From: a virus | DNA length: 64,000 nt | Reading direction: 5' to 3' (one strand) | Virus record (IMG/VR): IMGVR_UViG_3300037961_005428 | Span: 32,500-96,499 of that record | Part shown: positions 1 through 6,060 of the stretch, piece by piece | How positions within the stretch are numbered: position 1 is the stretch's first letter | Layout of the letters: each line of letters starts with the position of its first letter | Notes under the pieces: generated by a model | Told to the model about the DNA's origin: nothing | Seen by the model: the letters and a program-made list of their open reading frames with translations, nothing else | The model's database searches: none | Position numbers and translations under genes: made by a program

Positions 1-298
1 TCCTGCTGCCGCAGTTGGTAGACCAGTCTGCGTCAGCCATCCGTTGCACGAAGTTGATGTCCGTGACATACGGCTTGAGTTCATTCCAAGTGTCGTCCAC
101 ATGACAGGCCATACAGAAGCGAGCGTGGGCTTTCTCCACCGTCATCACTTCGTCTGTTCGCCAACTGACACGGCGACCGAAGTCGCTCACACCAGTCACC
201 ATGCTGAGAATCCCCATCCCGAATGAGTTGGTGATACCTAACTCCTCTTTTGTGAATCCCTTTTCCGTTCCGTTCTTTATTCCTACTGTCATTGGCAT
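1..298 (-). CDS. Hypothetical protein, 3' end outside window
   Basis: The minus strand stays open from an ATG at 298-296 to the window edge, giving a protein that begins MPMTVGIKNG and has at least 99 residues. I chose this ATG because GGAGG lies about 9 bases upstream in the pattern GGAGGAATGAAACATG, the same arrangement that precedes the genes starting at 1612 and 2623. A competing reading that uses the ATG inside AATGAA is too close to the ribosome-binding site. The visible part holds a CMACH segment that might bind metal. I do not recognise the family. It is the last visible gene of the coupled minus-strand block. Confidence 0.6.
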   Translation of the reverse strand, partial: MPMTVGIKNGTEKGFTKEELGITNSFGMGILSMVTGVSDFGRRVSWRTDEVMTVEKAHARFCMACHVDDTWNELKPYVTDINFVQRMADADWSTNCGSR

Positions 299-301
299 GT
301 T

Positions 302-370
302 TCATTCCTCCTCTTCTTGTTGTTCTTTCATTTGCTTGCGCATGATATCGTAATGGTCGTCTTCGCTCAT
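302..370 (-). CDS. Very small ORF (22 aa), acidic C-terminus
   Basis: An ATG at 370-368 overlaps the stop of the upstream gene as ATGA and opens a 22-residue frame, MSEDDHYDIMRKQMKEQQ followed by four Glu. The Glu codons GAG GAG GAA also form the ribosome-binding site of the next gene, whose ATG lies 3 bases after this stop. It could be a real micropeptide. It could equally be a short translated bridge that keeps ribosomes moving from one gene to the next. No family is recognised. Confidence 0.4.
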   Translation of the reverse strand: MSEDDHYDIMRKQMKEQQEEEE

Positions 371-399
371 TCTAATTCCTCCGAGTGTGATTCGTTCAT
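366..399. repeat. 34-bp direct repeat, copy 1
   Basis: A 34-bp stretch, ctcattctaattcctccg on the plus strand and onward to position 399, is identical to 524-557. Read on the minus strand each copy encodes the end of one gene (MNESHSEELE then stop), a ribosome-binding site and the overlapping ATG of the next gene. The two copies bracket the 53-aa gene at 367-528. Confidence 0.9.
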
Positions 400-528
400 T
401 CGCTTGACCTCGTCCAGCAACGCAAAGGCCACCGAGATGGCTGCATTGGTACTGGGTTGATTGAATGGGTTGATACCGTCAACCAATATGGCCTGCATTT
501 TCTTCAATTCTTCCGTCGTGTATCTCAT
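367..528 (-). CDS. Small hypothetical protein (53 aa), cassette between direct repeats
   Basis: The frame begins MRYTTEELKKMQAILVDG and ends MNESHSEELE. Its ATG at 528-526 overlaps the upstream stop in the ATGA arrangement, with GGAGG eight bases before it. The N-terminal half is a probable amphipathic helix. The last ten residues equal those of the upstream zinc protein because both gene ends lie in copies of the same 34-bp repeat. No function can be assigned. The layout suggests a gene gained or lost by recombination between the repeats. Confidence 0.65.
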   Translation of the reverse strand: MRYTTEELKKMQAILVDGINPFNQPSTNAAISVAFALLDEVKRMNESHSEELE

Positions 529-557
529 TCTAATTCCTCCGAGTGTGATTCGTTCAT
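524..557. repeat. 34-bp direct repeat, copy 2
   Basis: This is the second copy of the 34-bp repeat found at 366-399; the start-to-start distance is 158 bp. Recombination between the copies would remove the 53-aa gene exactly and leave intact translational coupling between its neighbours. Confidence 0.9.
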
Positions 558-728
558 GCGAATAACTGTCGCTCTGCGCTGTTTGAAATCCATTCGCAGT
601 TCAATGTAGATTTCTTCACCGCATACGGTGCACTCGTACCACAGTTGGGTAAGTCGCTCGTCTCCGGCTGCGTCGTTCAAATCCATATGGCTTCTCGCAT
701 TGTTTTCGTGTTTGCATTCTTCTGTCAT
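525..728 (-). CDS. Small zinc-ribbon-like protein (67 aa)
   Basis: The start is the ATG at 728-726 (MTEECKHENN), five codons inside a longer frame, because GGAGG lies about 8 bases upstream of it. A Cys-x-His pair near the N-terminus (residues 5-7) and a CTVCGEE knuckle near residue 38 suggest a single zinc site. The rest is strongly acidic. Proteins of this size with one zinc ribbon are common in viral early regions as nucleic-acid or protein adaptors. That role is inferred only. Confidence 0.65.
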   Translation of the reverse strand: MTEECKHENNARSHMDLNDAAGDERLTQLWYECTVCGEEIYIELRMDFKQRRATVIRMNESHSEELE

Positions 729-730
729 GT

Positions 731-1612
731 TCAGTCCCTCCACATGGTGATGGTTCCGTTTTCGCTACGCTCGTAGGATGTGTAGCCACCCTCTCGCATC
801 GTGTTCCACAAGTCAGCCTCGGCTCGGCGTCGTGCCTTCTCCTCGGCCTTGCCTTCGGGCGTTTGTAGGTAAGCGAGGTGAGCCTTCCACTCAGCGTCGT
901 CCTTGGCTCGCTGGAAATCCTTGAAGGTGATGTTGTGTCCGTTGAACATCGCTGTGTTGAAGTATTCTGCATCGGACAACCCTGTGAACAGGAAGTGCTG
1001 GGCGATGGTGGTGCGCCCTTGGTAGTCGTAGATTTTCCAGTGCCGCACGGCTGACCGCCAAGACATGTGCTTGGGGCGTGCGCCGTTGCGAAGGTAGTCG
1101 CACATGGCGAACAACATCTTGGCGGCTTTCCTCGCACGCTCTTGGTTGTACTCATTGACCTCGTCGTCGTCGGGGTCGGTGAACTCGTGCAGGAAAGTGG
1201 AAGGGTATTTCTTCATCGCCTGTTGTTCAACCGCAATCTCTTCCGGTTCCGTAGCGATGGAGAGGTACACCTTGTCGGTCATATCGTCCCGTGGTCTGTG
1301 GGGGTAGCCGTACATGTTCTTGATGTCCTGTACGAACTCGCTGTGCAGAAGTTCGGACATCATCGCACCCTCTGCATACTGGTCCTCAATGCGCCACTCG
1401 TAGCCCATGTTGTTCCATTCCTCAACCTCGTCCCTGTCCCAGTGGATAGAGCCATCAGTACAAAGGTAGGCAGGTATTGTGCCCTCCAACACATCAGCAA
1501 TCTGTGCATTGATGCTGTCCCAATCGCTGTGAAGAATCTCCACCATCTCAAAGTGGCCGTCTTCGTAGTCGTCGTCGTGCGTCTCGCTTCGTCTGTATAT
1601 CATTGTCGCCAT
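731..1612 (-). CDS. Hypothetical acidic protein (293 aa)
   Basis: This is one of the two largest genes of the minus-strand block, starting MATMIYRRSE after GGAGGAATGAAAC. The N-terminal 110 residues are very rich in Asp and Glu (for example DDDYEDGHFE and WDRDEVEEW). A central segment with many aromatic residues (AVRHWKIYDYQG) is followed by a basic and acidic helical stretch near residue 250. No catalytic motif or transmembrane segment is visible and I do not recognise the family. It ends three bases before the start of the small zinc protein, so the two are probably co-translated. Confidence 0.75.
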   Translation of the reverse strand: MATMIYRRSETHDDDYEDGHFEMVEILHSDWDSINAQIADVLEGTIPAYLCTDGSIHWDRDEVEEWNNMGYEWRIEDQYAEGAMMSELLHSEFVQDIKNMYGYPHRPRDDMTDKVYLSIATEPEEIAVEQQAMKKYPSTFLHEFTDPDDDEVNEYNQERARKAAKMLFAMCDYLRNGARPKHMSWRSAVRHWKIYDYQGRTTIAQHFLFTGLSDAEYFNTAMFNGHNITFKDFQRAKDDAEWKAHLAYLQTPEGKAEEKARRRAEADLWNTMREGGYTSYERSENGTITMWRD

Positions 1613-1625
1613 GTTTCATTCCTCC

Positions 1626-2474
1626 TCAGTAGTATTCTTCTCCCCAACCATGGTCAAGGCGCATGTTCAATTTGCCAAACATGGTGAGGAATAAATCGTC
1701 TGCGTCAAACGACTCCTTGATGTCGGTGTCGTCGCCGTACCCCATCCATACTTCTTGCTGGCACAGCACTACCATCTCACCGGGTGAGTCGTGGGAACCG
1801 TGCGTCTTCGTGATGGTGAATAGGATGGGGCTGTTATAGCCGCCGATGCCGTCGTCGCCGCCTCGCCAGTTGTAGACCTTGAGTGTGTAGTCAATGTTGC
1901 CGGGCTTGGTGAACTGCACTGCCCATCGTGGATGGATTGAAGACCAGTCCGTGCGACGGCGGTGGGTGAAGTGAGTGGCAAACCAGTTCATGAACTTCTC
2001 AGCACCCACGGCTGGGAGAATGTCGTTGAGGTACCACTGTGGCTGCACTGGTGGAGCAGGCTTACCGTTCTCGTCCATGAAGGGGAAGAACCAGCCCTCG
2101 TGATGGGACTGGGTCGGTGGTCGCAGGTCAAAGAGTGAGTAAGTGTTTACATAGTCGGCGTCGTCCGCTTTGTCCAGCCAGTGTTGCATTCGGTCTACCA
2201 AGGCTGAACGGGTGTCGCCAGTCCACTCATGGCTTGAGCGAGTAGCGGTGATTTCACCCGTGTAGATGTCTCGGTGTGCGACGCCGTAGACTCGTGATGC
2301 CAGCCAATGCTTGCCGCCCTCGGTGCATTCACCACAGCACCAGTTGTAGCGTGGTCCGTAGCCCATGTCCAGCATGGCCATGGTCGTTGTGTCCATCATG
2401 AACGCACGCTTGGGTGGCTCATCGTAGGCTCGGTCGCAGTTGCAGCAGATGTGTTCTGTTTGTTGTTCGTTCAT
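1626..2474 (-). CDS. Hypothetical protein with N-terminal zinc cluster (282 aa)
   Basis: The second in-frame ATG (MNEQQTEHICC) is preferred because the first lies one base after GGAGG. Residues 9-13 read CCNC and residues 46-50 read CCGEC, so the N-terminal 50 residues could form a zinc finger. The remaining 230 residues are rich in Trp, Tyr and Asp (for example WFFPFMDENG and YNWRGGDDG). No known enzyme motif is evident. It may be a nucleic-acid-binding early protein, but that is inference from the zinc cluster. It overlaps no neighbour and follows the 48-aa coiled-coil gene by three bases. Confidence 0.75.
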   Translation of the reverse strand: MNEQQTEHICCNCDRAYDEPPKRAFMMDTTTMAMLDMGYGPRYNWCCGECTEGGKHWLASRVYGVAHRDIYTGEITATRSSHEWTGDTRSALVDRMQHWLDKADDADYVNTYSLFDLRPPTQSHHEGWFFPFMDENGKPAPPVQPQWYLNDILPAVGAEKFMNWFATHFTHRRRTDWSSIHPRWAVQFTKPGNIDYTLKVYNWRGGDDGIGGYNSPILFTITKTHGSHDSPGEMVVLCQQEVWMGYGDDTDIKESFDADDLFLTMFGKLNMRLDHGWGEEYY

Positions 2475-2476
2475 GT

Positions 2477-2623
2477 TCATTCCTCCTCTTCTAATCCAAG
2501 GGCTTCACGCAGGACAAAGACCTTCGCTTGCAGTTCCCCGTTCTCTTTTACCAGTGCTATCTGTTGTTGAAGCAGGTTGCTGTGTTTCTTTAGTAGTTCA
2601 ATGTAGGCCTTTGCGTACATCAT
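2477..2623 (-). CDS. Small coiled-coil protein (48 aa)
   Basis: The frame starts MMYAKAYIELLKK behind GGAGGAATGAAAC and ends in Glu-Glu-Glu-Glu, the GAG GAG GAA codons doubling as the ribosome-binding site of the downstream gene. Hydrophobic residues recur at heptad spacing through the whole chain (IELLKK, LLQQQIALV, ELQAKVFVLREAL), which predicts a short parallel coiled coil. It may dimerise or serve as an adaptor. No family is recognised. Confidence 0.6.
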   Translation of the reverse strand: MMYAKAYIELLKKHSNLLQQQIALVKENGELQAKVFVLREALGLEEEE

Positions 2624-2626
2624 GTT

Positions 2627-2797
2627 TCATTCCTCCTCGTGAATTGGAAAGCCGTGTATTGCCATCAATCTGTACGCATCAATTGCGTACATAGCCCGGC
2701 GCAGTCTCGCCATCGCAGACCGGTGTTCATTTGCCAATGCAGTGTATGCGTCAAGCAGGTCTTGGTATGCTTGGTCTTGTCCGTCGTATTCTGTCAT
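2627..2797 (-). CDS. Small helical protein (56 aa), first gene after the palindrome
   Basis: The frame starts MTEYDGQDQAYQDLL after AAGGAGACATAAAC and ends IHEEE with the coupled ribosome-binding site. It is entirely helical by composition, with a basic patch (MARLRRAMYAID). A TTTATAAGG sequence overlaps the ribosome-binding site. The gene is first downstream of the long palindrome at 2,832-3,043, so expression of the following genes may be governed from there. Function unknown. Confidence 0.6.
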   Translation of the reverse strand: MTEYDGQDQAYQDLLDAYTALANEHRSAMARLRRAMYAIDAYRLMAIHGFPIHEEE

Positions 2798-2831
2798 GTT
2801 TATGTCTCCTTATAAAGTGTGTAAATTAGAT

Positions 2832-3043
2832 GGCTCGCAGTATCAATTTTGCAGGTTCATGCGGAGTATGCAATGCACGATGCAATATTGGAATCGTTTG
2901 TACTATTGTTCACTATTCTTCCTAATATATATTATAACAATCTCTTAGGGTATAGTGAACAATGAGGATAATACCACGGTGAAATGTTTCTACTTCATGC
3001 AATGCATACTCTGCACAGACCGCAAAAAGGGACACTGCGAGGC
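2832..3043. repeat. Long imperfect palindrome, possible regulatory or replication element
   Basis: Between two minus-strand genes the two halves of a roughly 210-bp stretch are inverted copies of each other around position 2,937. Paired blocks from outside in are CTCGCAG 2834-2840 with 3035-3041, a TTTTGC block near 2847-2852 with 3021-3026, GAGTATGCAATGCA 2864-2877 with 2998-3011 (one mismatch), and ATTGTTCACTAT 2905-2916 with 2952-2963 (perfect). The centre is AT-rich (taatatatattataa). It could be a replication hairpin origin, a bidirectional operator, a telomere-resolution-like site or a strong RNA hairpin. No gene fits this 254-base gap. Confidence 0.8.
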
Positions 3044-3051
3044 TGTGAGGA

Positions 3052-3270
3052 CTACTTCGTCCAGTAGTCAAAGCCGTCATCAAGGTAGCCTGCTTCGGCA
3101 AGGTAGTCCTCAGCGAACTCCTTCGTCGTGAAGTATTTGCTGTACTTGTCAGCGCCGGGCTTGTTGAATTGGTTGCACACCTCTTGCAGCGAGAGGTTGA
3201 TGCGAGACACAGTCCCTCCACCGAAGCCGTCAAGTTCTGCAATCCATAGCGTTATTCTGTTCGTGTTCAT
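3052..3270 (-). CDS. Hypothetical protein (72 aa)
   Basis: The start MNTNRITLWIAEL is preceded by GGAGGAATGACCG, in which the upstream gene's stop is embedded. The sequence looks like a compact alpha/beta protein: a beta-like start, a Gly-rich turn (DGFGGGTVSR), then a helix (FTTKEFAEDYLAEAG). No motif assigns a function. It is the last gene before the long palindrome. Confidence 0.65.
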   Translation of the reverse strand: MNTNRITLWIAELDGFGGGTVSRINLSLQEVCNQFNKPGADKYSKYFTTKEFAEDYLAEAGYLDDGFDYWTK

Positions 3271-3273
3271 CGG

Positions 3274-3408
3274 TCATTCCTCCAGTTCTCGCATTTCTTC
3301 AATTGTCCATGTTGCCTCGCAGGGCGGGAACATGCAATGCCAGTCGGGCATGATTGGTGAGTCTATGAGCGGGCTTCCGCAGTTCGGGCAGGTCTTTACT
3401 TTCGTCAT
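3274..3408 (-). CDS. Zinc-ribbon micro-protein (44 aa)
   Basis: The frame begins MTKVKTCPNCGSPLID and carries a second pair, HCMFPPCEATW. The CxxC plus CxxxxC pattern is a textbook four-cysteine zinc ribbon. The ATG at 3408-3406 overlaps the upstream stop as ATGA. Such ribbons usually fold only with zinc and act as nucleic-acid or protein contact modules. Its partner is unknown. Adjacent genes are equally small, suggesting a set of host-takeover proteins; this last point is inference. Confidence 0.7.
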   Translation of the reverse strand: MTKVKTCPNCGSPLIDSPIMPDWHCMFPPCEATWTIEEMRELEE

Positions 3409-3566
3409 TCATTCACCACCCACGAGTCGCAGGTCCAGTATGTTGTTTCGTAGTAAGCCATGTGCCATGGGCGAGGTCGTCCTGCCATCACCCATTCTTC
3501 CATCTGCTTTGACCATTGCTTCATGTGTGCTTTCCATTCTTCGGGGCTTAGGTTTGTTCTTGTCAT
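3405..3566 (-). CDS. Small Trp-rich protein (53 aa)
   Basis: The frame starts MTRTNLSPEEWKAHMKQW after GGAGGAATGAAC and is strikingly rich in Trp and Met (six Trp and six Met in 53 residues). It ends TWNA-free in WTCDSWVVNE, with its stop overlapping the next ATG. The N-terminal half looks like an amphipathic helix. No known family is recognised. Confidence 0.6.
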   Translation of the reverse strand: MTRTNLSPEEWKAHMKQWSKQMEEWVMAGRPRPWHMAYYETTYWTCDSWVVNE

Positions 3567-3568
3567 GT

Positions 3569-3901
3569 TCATTCCTCCGTGTCGTAGAGTTGCCGAGCCA
3601 AGTCCAAAGTGGCCTCGTCAAATCTCTCCTCCATGTCCGGTCCCTCCTTGAAGAACTCAATGTAATAGTCACGATGTTCTTGGAGCCACTTGAGGAAGTG
3701 AAGCGAATGAAAGTTCCACATTCCTACAAGTGATTGAGGGAAGTCTCTATGATAATCGTCCATGACCTTGTTTGTCCTTGACACCATCCAATCGTATAGG
3801 TTGAGTGGTGATTCACGGGGTTCGCCCGTTATCTCTTCTAAGAGTCGGTCAATTTCTTTACCTGCTGCTTCGTTGTATTCTGTGTCTTTGTCTTCTGTCA
3901 T
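3569..3901 (-). CDS. Hypothetical acidic protein (110 aa)
   Basis: It begins MTEDKDTEYNEAAGKEID behind GGGAGATGCAAAC and has a helical, acidic character with an aromatic centre (WNFHSLHFLKWLQEHRDYYIEFF). No motif is recognised. Just upstream on the coding strand is TACTATAGGGAGA, where a TATA-like element abuts the ribosome-binding site, much as TTTATAAGGAGA does at the gene starting at 2797. A shared transcription or leader signal is possible. Confidence 0.65.
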   Translation of the reverse strand: MTEDKDTEYNEAAGKEIDRLLEEITGEPRESPLNLYDWMVSRTNKVMDDYHRDFPQSLVGMWNFHSLHFLKWLQEHRDYYIEFFKEGPDMEERFDEATLDLARQLYDTEE

Positions 3902-4233
3902 GTTTGCATCTCCCTATAGTATGCGTAGCCTTGACTGGCTGTGTGAATCGGATGGCCCCTCGGAGGGGGTGAGGATGGTCGGGGTGTGGGTGGCGCTGCG
4001 GCAATCCCCGCAGTAGGGCTGCGAGTTTGGTGTCCTAAACACACCCCAGTTGGGTCAGCCACCTGCCCCATCCCTCCGGTATCACTCCGGTCGGGCGGGG
4101 CAGGCGACTGCCTGTCCTGTTCTTGGTGTTCGCCAAGTCGCTTTGGCATCTCAGCCGGTTGGTTCCGTGGTATGCACCCCACGGGGTGGCGGGTACGGGC
4201 CCCCACTGGCCACACATGTTTGAGTGTCTGTGC
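3902..4233. other. GC-rich, hairpin-dense spacer of 332 bases
   Basis: No convincing gene is present. The stretch is GC-rich with several short perfect stems: CTGCGG 3996-4001 with CCGCAG 4008-4013, CCCCTC 3956-3961 with GAGGGG 3963-3968, CAGGC-GACT-GCCTG near 4103, and CCCC-AC-GGGG near 4179. Its base composition resembles the leader at 5,300-5,400. It could be a structured untranslated RNA, a terminator for the two genes upstream, or a processed leader for the small genes downstream. No tRNA-like clover leaf was found. Confidence 0.5.
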
Positions 4234-4797
4234 TCACTGGGTTCGGACGAAGCGGAGGGCGGCTTCCTCGGTGTAGCCAAGGGCCACGAGGTCGTCCACC
4301 TTCTTGCGGATGTCATCGGGCAGGGCTGCGGTGTCGTGAACCACAGGCTTGCCGTCGGCGGTCAAGAAGCCAGCAGCGACTGCCTCCTTGATGCTCATGC
4401 CGTCGGGGATGTGGCCACCGTTGCGAACCTTCATGGCTCGGAACTCGTCTTTGCTGAGAAGGCGACCCTTGCCGCCCGGTGTCCATGGGTTCTCAGCCTT
4501 GTGGATGGCGTGGAGAAGCCATGCCATGTGGCTGCTGGTGCTCTTGGGGCCGTTGCCGAAGCCCGCTGAGCGAGGCTCGGTGATGGTGGCGGCCAATTGC
4601 TTAGCGTCGCCCACGACCAGTGCCACGGCGATGGCCTTGGCTGATGGGTGGCTGATGCCCAGTTCGTTCGCACGAACGAGCACGGCTTTCACCTGCTCGG
4701 TCGCTTCGTCTCGCTTAGCAGCGCTGCGACCTCGGAGGGCCTTGGCGGTCTGCTCAACGGTTGGCTCGGTTGCGTCTCGGTATTCTTGTGCGCTCAT
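4234..4797 (-). CDS. Hypothetical Ala-rich helical protein (187 aa)
   Basis: The frame begins MSAQEYRDATEPTVEQ and its ATG overlaps the upstream stop as ATGA. The first 75 residues are Ala-rich and helical (ALRGRSAAKRDEATEQVKAV). A middle loop rich in Gly and Ser follows, and the last 40 residues look like a UBA/helical pair (DDIRKKVDDLVALGYTEEAALRFV). The GYTEEAALRFV end resembles UBA-type three-helix domains, which is only a visual similarity. No catalytic motif is visible. Confidence 0.7.
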   Translation of the reverse strand: MSAQEYRDATEPTVEQTAKALRGRSAAKRDEATEQVKAVLVRANELGISHPSAKAIAVALVVGDAKQLAATITEPRSAGFGNGPKSTSSHMAWLLHAIHKAENPWTPGGKGRLLSKDEFRAMKVRNGGHIPDGMSIKEAVAAGFLTADGKPVVHDTAALPDDIRKKVDDLVALGYTEEAALRFVRTQ

Positions 4798-5294
4798 TGT
4801 TTCACTTCCTTCATGTTGGTTGGTGCTGGTGTGCTCGCCACGACTGCGGTCATGACGGATTGGAATGCTGCCTCTGCGGTCGTCATCATTGGCACGCCGT
4901 TCACGGTGGCATGGCTGTTGATGGCGATGGCTCGGTCAACAGCACGGCGACTCGGTCGGCTCAAATGCGTCGGTGGTTTGACCTTGAGGCCGGGTATGAC
5001 GCTGTCCGTGGGGAACTTGGGTGCGGGCGTGCTGTCGGCAACATGCACGAACTTGCGTGCGTTGGCTGCTTTGGCCTGCTCGTTCCAGTAGTCCCGCTTG
5101 TCGTATCGCTCGTTGCGGTTGGCCTTGGCGGTCATGGCTTCTTCGGTCGTGTGCTCGTGGCCGCAGTCTTGGCAGACATACACCGTGCCGTCGGTCGTGC
5201 CCTTGGGGTTGAGGTCCCCACGGCACAGACCGCCTCGGCGGTGTGTCTGCTCGCATGCGTCACGGATAGGCTTCAATTCATACTTGGTCTTCAT
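4794..5294 (-). CDS. Hypothetical zinc-ribbon protein (166 aa), first gene of the minus-strand block
   Basis: A longer open frame extends upstream, but the start MKTKYELKPIRDACEQ at 5294 is preferred because GGAGTGATAAG lies just before it and the region beyond is a GC-rich hairpin leader. Cysteines at residues 14 and 23 and the VCQDCGHEH knuckle near residue 40 suggest a zinc ribbon. The rest is basic and Pro/Ala-rich (PPTHLSRPSRRAVDRAIA). It may bind DNA or RNA at the start of the leftward transcript; this is inference. Confidence 0.7.
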   Translation of the reverse strand: MKTKYELKPIRDACEQTHRRGGLCRGDLNPKGTTDGTVYVCQDCGHEHTTEEAMTAKANRNERYDKRDYWNEQAKAANARKFVHVADSTPAPKFPTDSVIPGLKVKPPTHLSRPSRRAVDRAIAINSHATVNGVPMMTTAEAAFQSVMTAVVASTPAPTNMKEVKQ

Positions 5295-5312
5295 CTTATC
5301 ACTCCTGTGTAT

Positions 5313-5384
5313 GTGTGCCCATCCCCACACCTTCGGGCTGGGGCGGGCACACCCACACCCCAGCGCAGGGCGGGGGGATGGGTG
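5313..5384 (-). promoter_or_regulatory. Two overlapping GC-rich hairpins in the leader of the leftward genes
   Basis: Stem A pairs GTGTGCCC 5313-5320 with GGGCACAC 5345-5352, with an inner CCCCA 5323-5327 / TGGGG 5339-5343. Stem B pairs CACCCA 5350-5355 with TGGGTG 5379-5384, with C-run and G-run pairs inside. Bases 5350-5352 belong to both, so the stems cannot both form fully. The element lies 19 bases upstream of the first leftward ATG. This is the geometry of an attenuator or a protein- or ligand-controlled leader, but no known riboswitch class is recognised. Confidence 0.5.
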
Positions 5385-5433
5385 CACCGGCCTCCAAGCG
5401 GAGGGGGAAGGACATTGAGGGATTGTTTCAATC

Positions 5434-5443
5434 CTTTATAAAG
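5434..5443. promoter_or_regulatory. Possible TATA element (CTTTATAAAG)
   Basis: A 10-bp perfect palindrome CTTTATAAAG is the most TATA-like sequence in the divergent region. It sits 140 bases upstream of the first leftward ATG. If used leftward, it would give a leader containing both hairpins at 5,313-5,384. Direction cannot be told from the sequence. Confidence 0.3.
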
Positions 5444-5460
5444 AGAAGTCCAAAAAGGCC

Positions 5461-5961
5461 GACTCACAAAACAGAGCAGAGAGCCTTTACCCACACAGCA
5501 CAGCAGGGCTTTACGGGACATTGAGAAGCGGAACGCACACCCATATCGGTGGGGCTTGTCCCCCCAAACAAGCGACGGCGACTCGCACGGGGCAGGGTAA
5601 AGCCCTCACATCACAGGGGGCCAACTCACACACCACGAACCACAGCGGGGCGACTCACACGGGAGAGCCGTCCCCCTGTGCCAACACAGAGAGCCGACTC
5701 ACACGGGGCGGCGGCGAGGGCGCACGAGAGATTCTATAGACCGCTACCCTGCGAGGCTGTTAGCCCACCCCATGCGAGGCGGCTGGCCTTACGCACGAGG
5801 CGGCTGGCTGTGCCGTGTGAGCCGGCTGACTCGCACGACGCACCCCGTTCTATAGACCGTGCGACTGAGGGGCTTTACCCAAAACGGGCGAGGGCTTTAC
5901 CCCGCCGCCGCAGGGGGCTTTACCTTAGCCGGAGGAATGGCTTTACCCGCCGGCTTTACCC
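5461..5961. repeat. Short-repeat cluster, candidate origin or packaging region
   Basis: Interleaved short repeats fill this non-coding 500 bp. GGCTTTACC-type units start near 5483, 5506, 5869, 5892, 5913, 5939 and 5952, with one inverted copy at 5595-5605. GACTCACACGG-type units start near 5461, 5580, 5623, 5652, 5696 and 5828. TTCTATAGACCG occurs at 5732-5743 and 5848-5859. GCGAGGCGGCTGGC-type units occur near 5751, 5774 and 5795. Units are too short and irregularly spaced for CRISPR. Position between the leftward and rightward blocks favours an iteron-like replication origin, a packaging site or a multi-operator control region. Confidence 0.65.
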
Positions 5962-6060
5962 TCCTTTAACCACACACGGCGCTCCACCAAAATTTTGCTC
6001 ACAGGCTTAGGGCCCTAAAAATTTCACAATTTTTTTTAAGTCAGCCCGCCTCCGATAGTC
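5962..6060 (+). promoter_or_regulatory. AT-rich leader before the rightward genes
   Basis: This follows the repeat cluster. It contains a perfect palindrome TTAGGGCCCTAA at 6007-6018, AAAATTT-type tracts, and a run of eight or nine T at 6030-6038. The first rightward ATG at 6061 has no clear ribosome-binding site, so the messenger may be leaderless or nearly so. The T tract could also be a terminator for a transcript entering from the left. I cannot choose a TATA box with confidence. Confidence 0.35.

Noticed and set aside
81-305. Minus-strand 74-aa frame starting MKHANDSRNK
   Set aside because: Its ATG is one base after the GGAGG and it competes with a longer frame with correct spacing that stays open to the window edge.
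616-1155. Minus-strand 179-aa frame and plus-strand 206-aa frame (1067-1687) over the 293-aa gene
   Set aside because: Both are shadows of a gene with a good ribosome-binding site; their proteins have low-complexity, Cys/Arg- or Val-rich composition.
3898-4215. Minus-strand 105-aa Pro/Arg-rich frame in the GC-rich spacer
   Set aside because: No ribosome-binding site, biased composition explained by GC content, and many hairpins in the DNA.
5461-5961. CRISPR array
   Set aside because: Repeat units are 9-14 bases, several families are mixed, spacing is irregular and no cas gene is visible.
5549-6010. Plus-strand 153-aa frame in the repeat region
   Set aside because: Arg/Pro-rich translation of short DNA repeats, no ribosome-binding site, and it stops before the first real gene.
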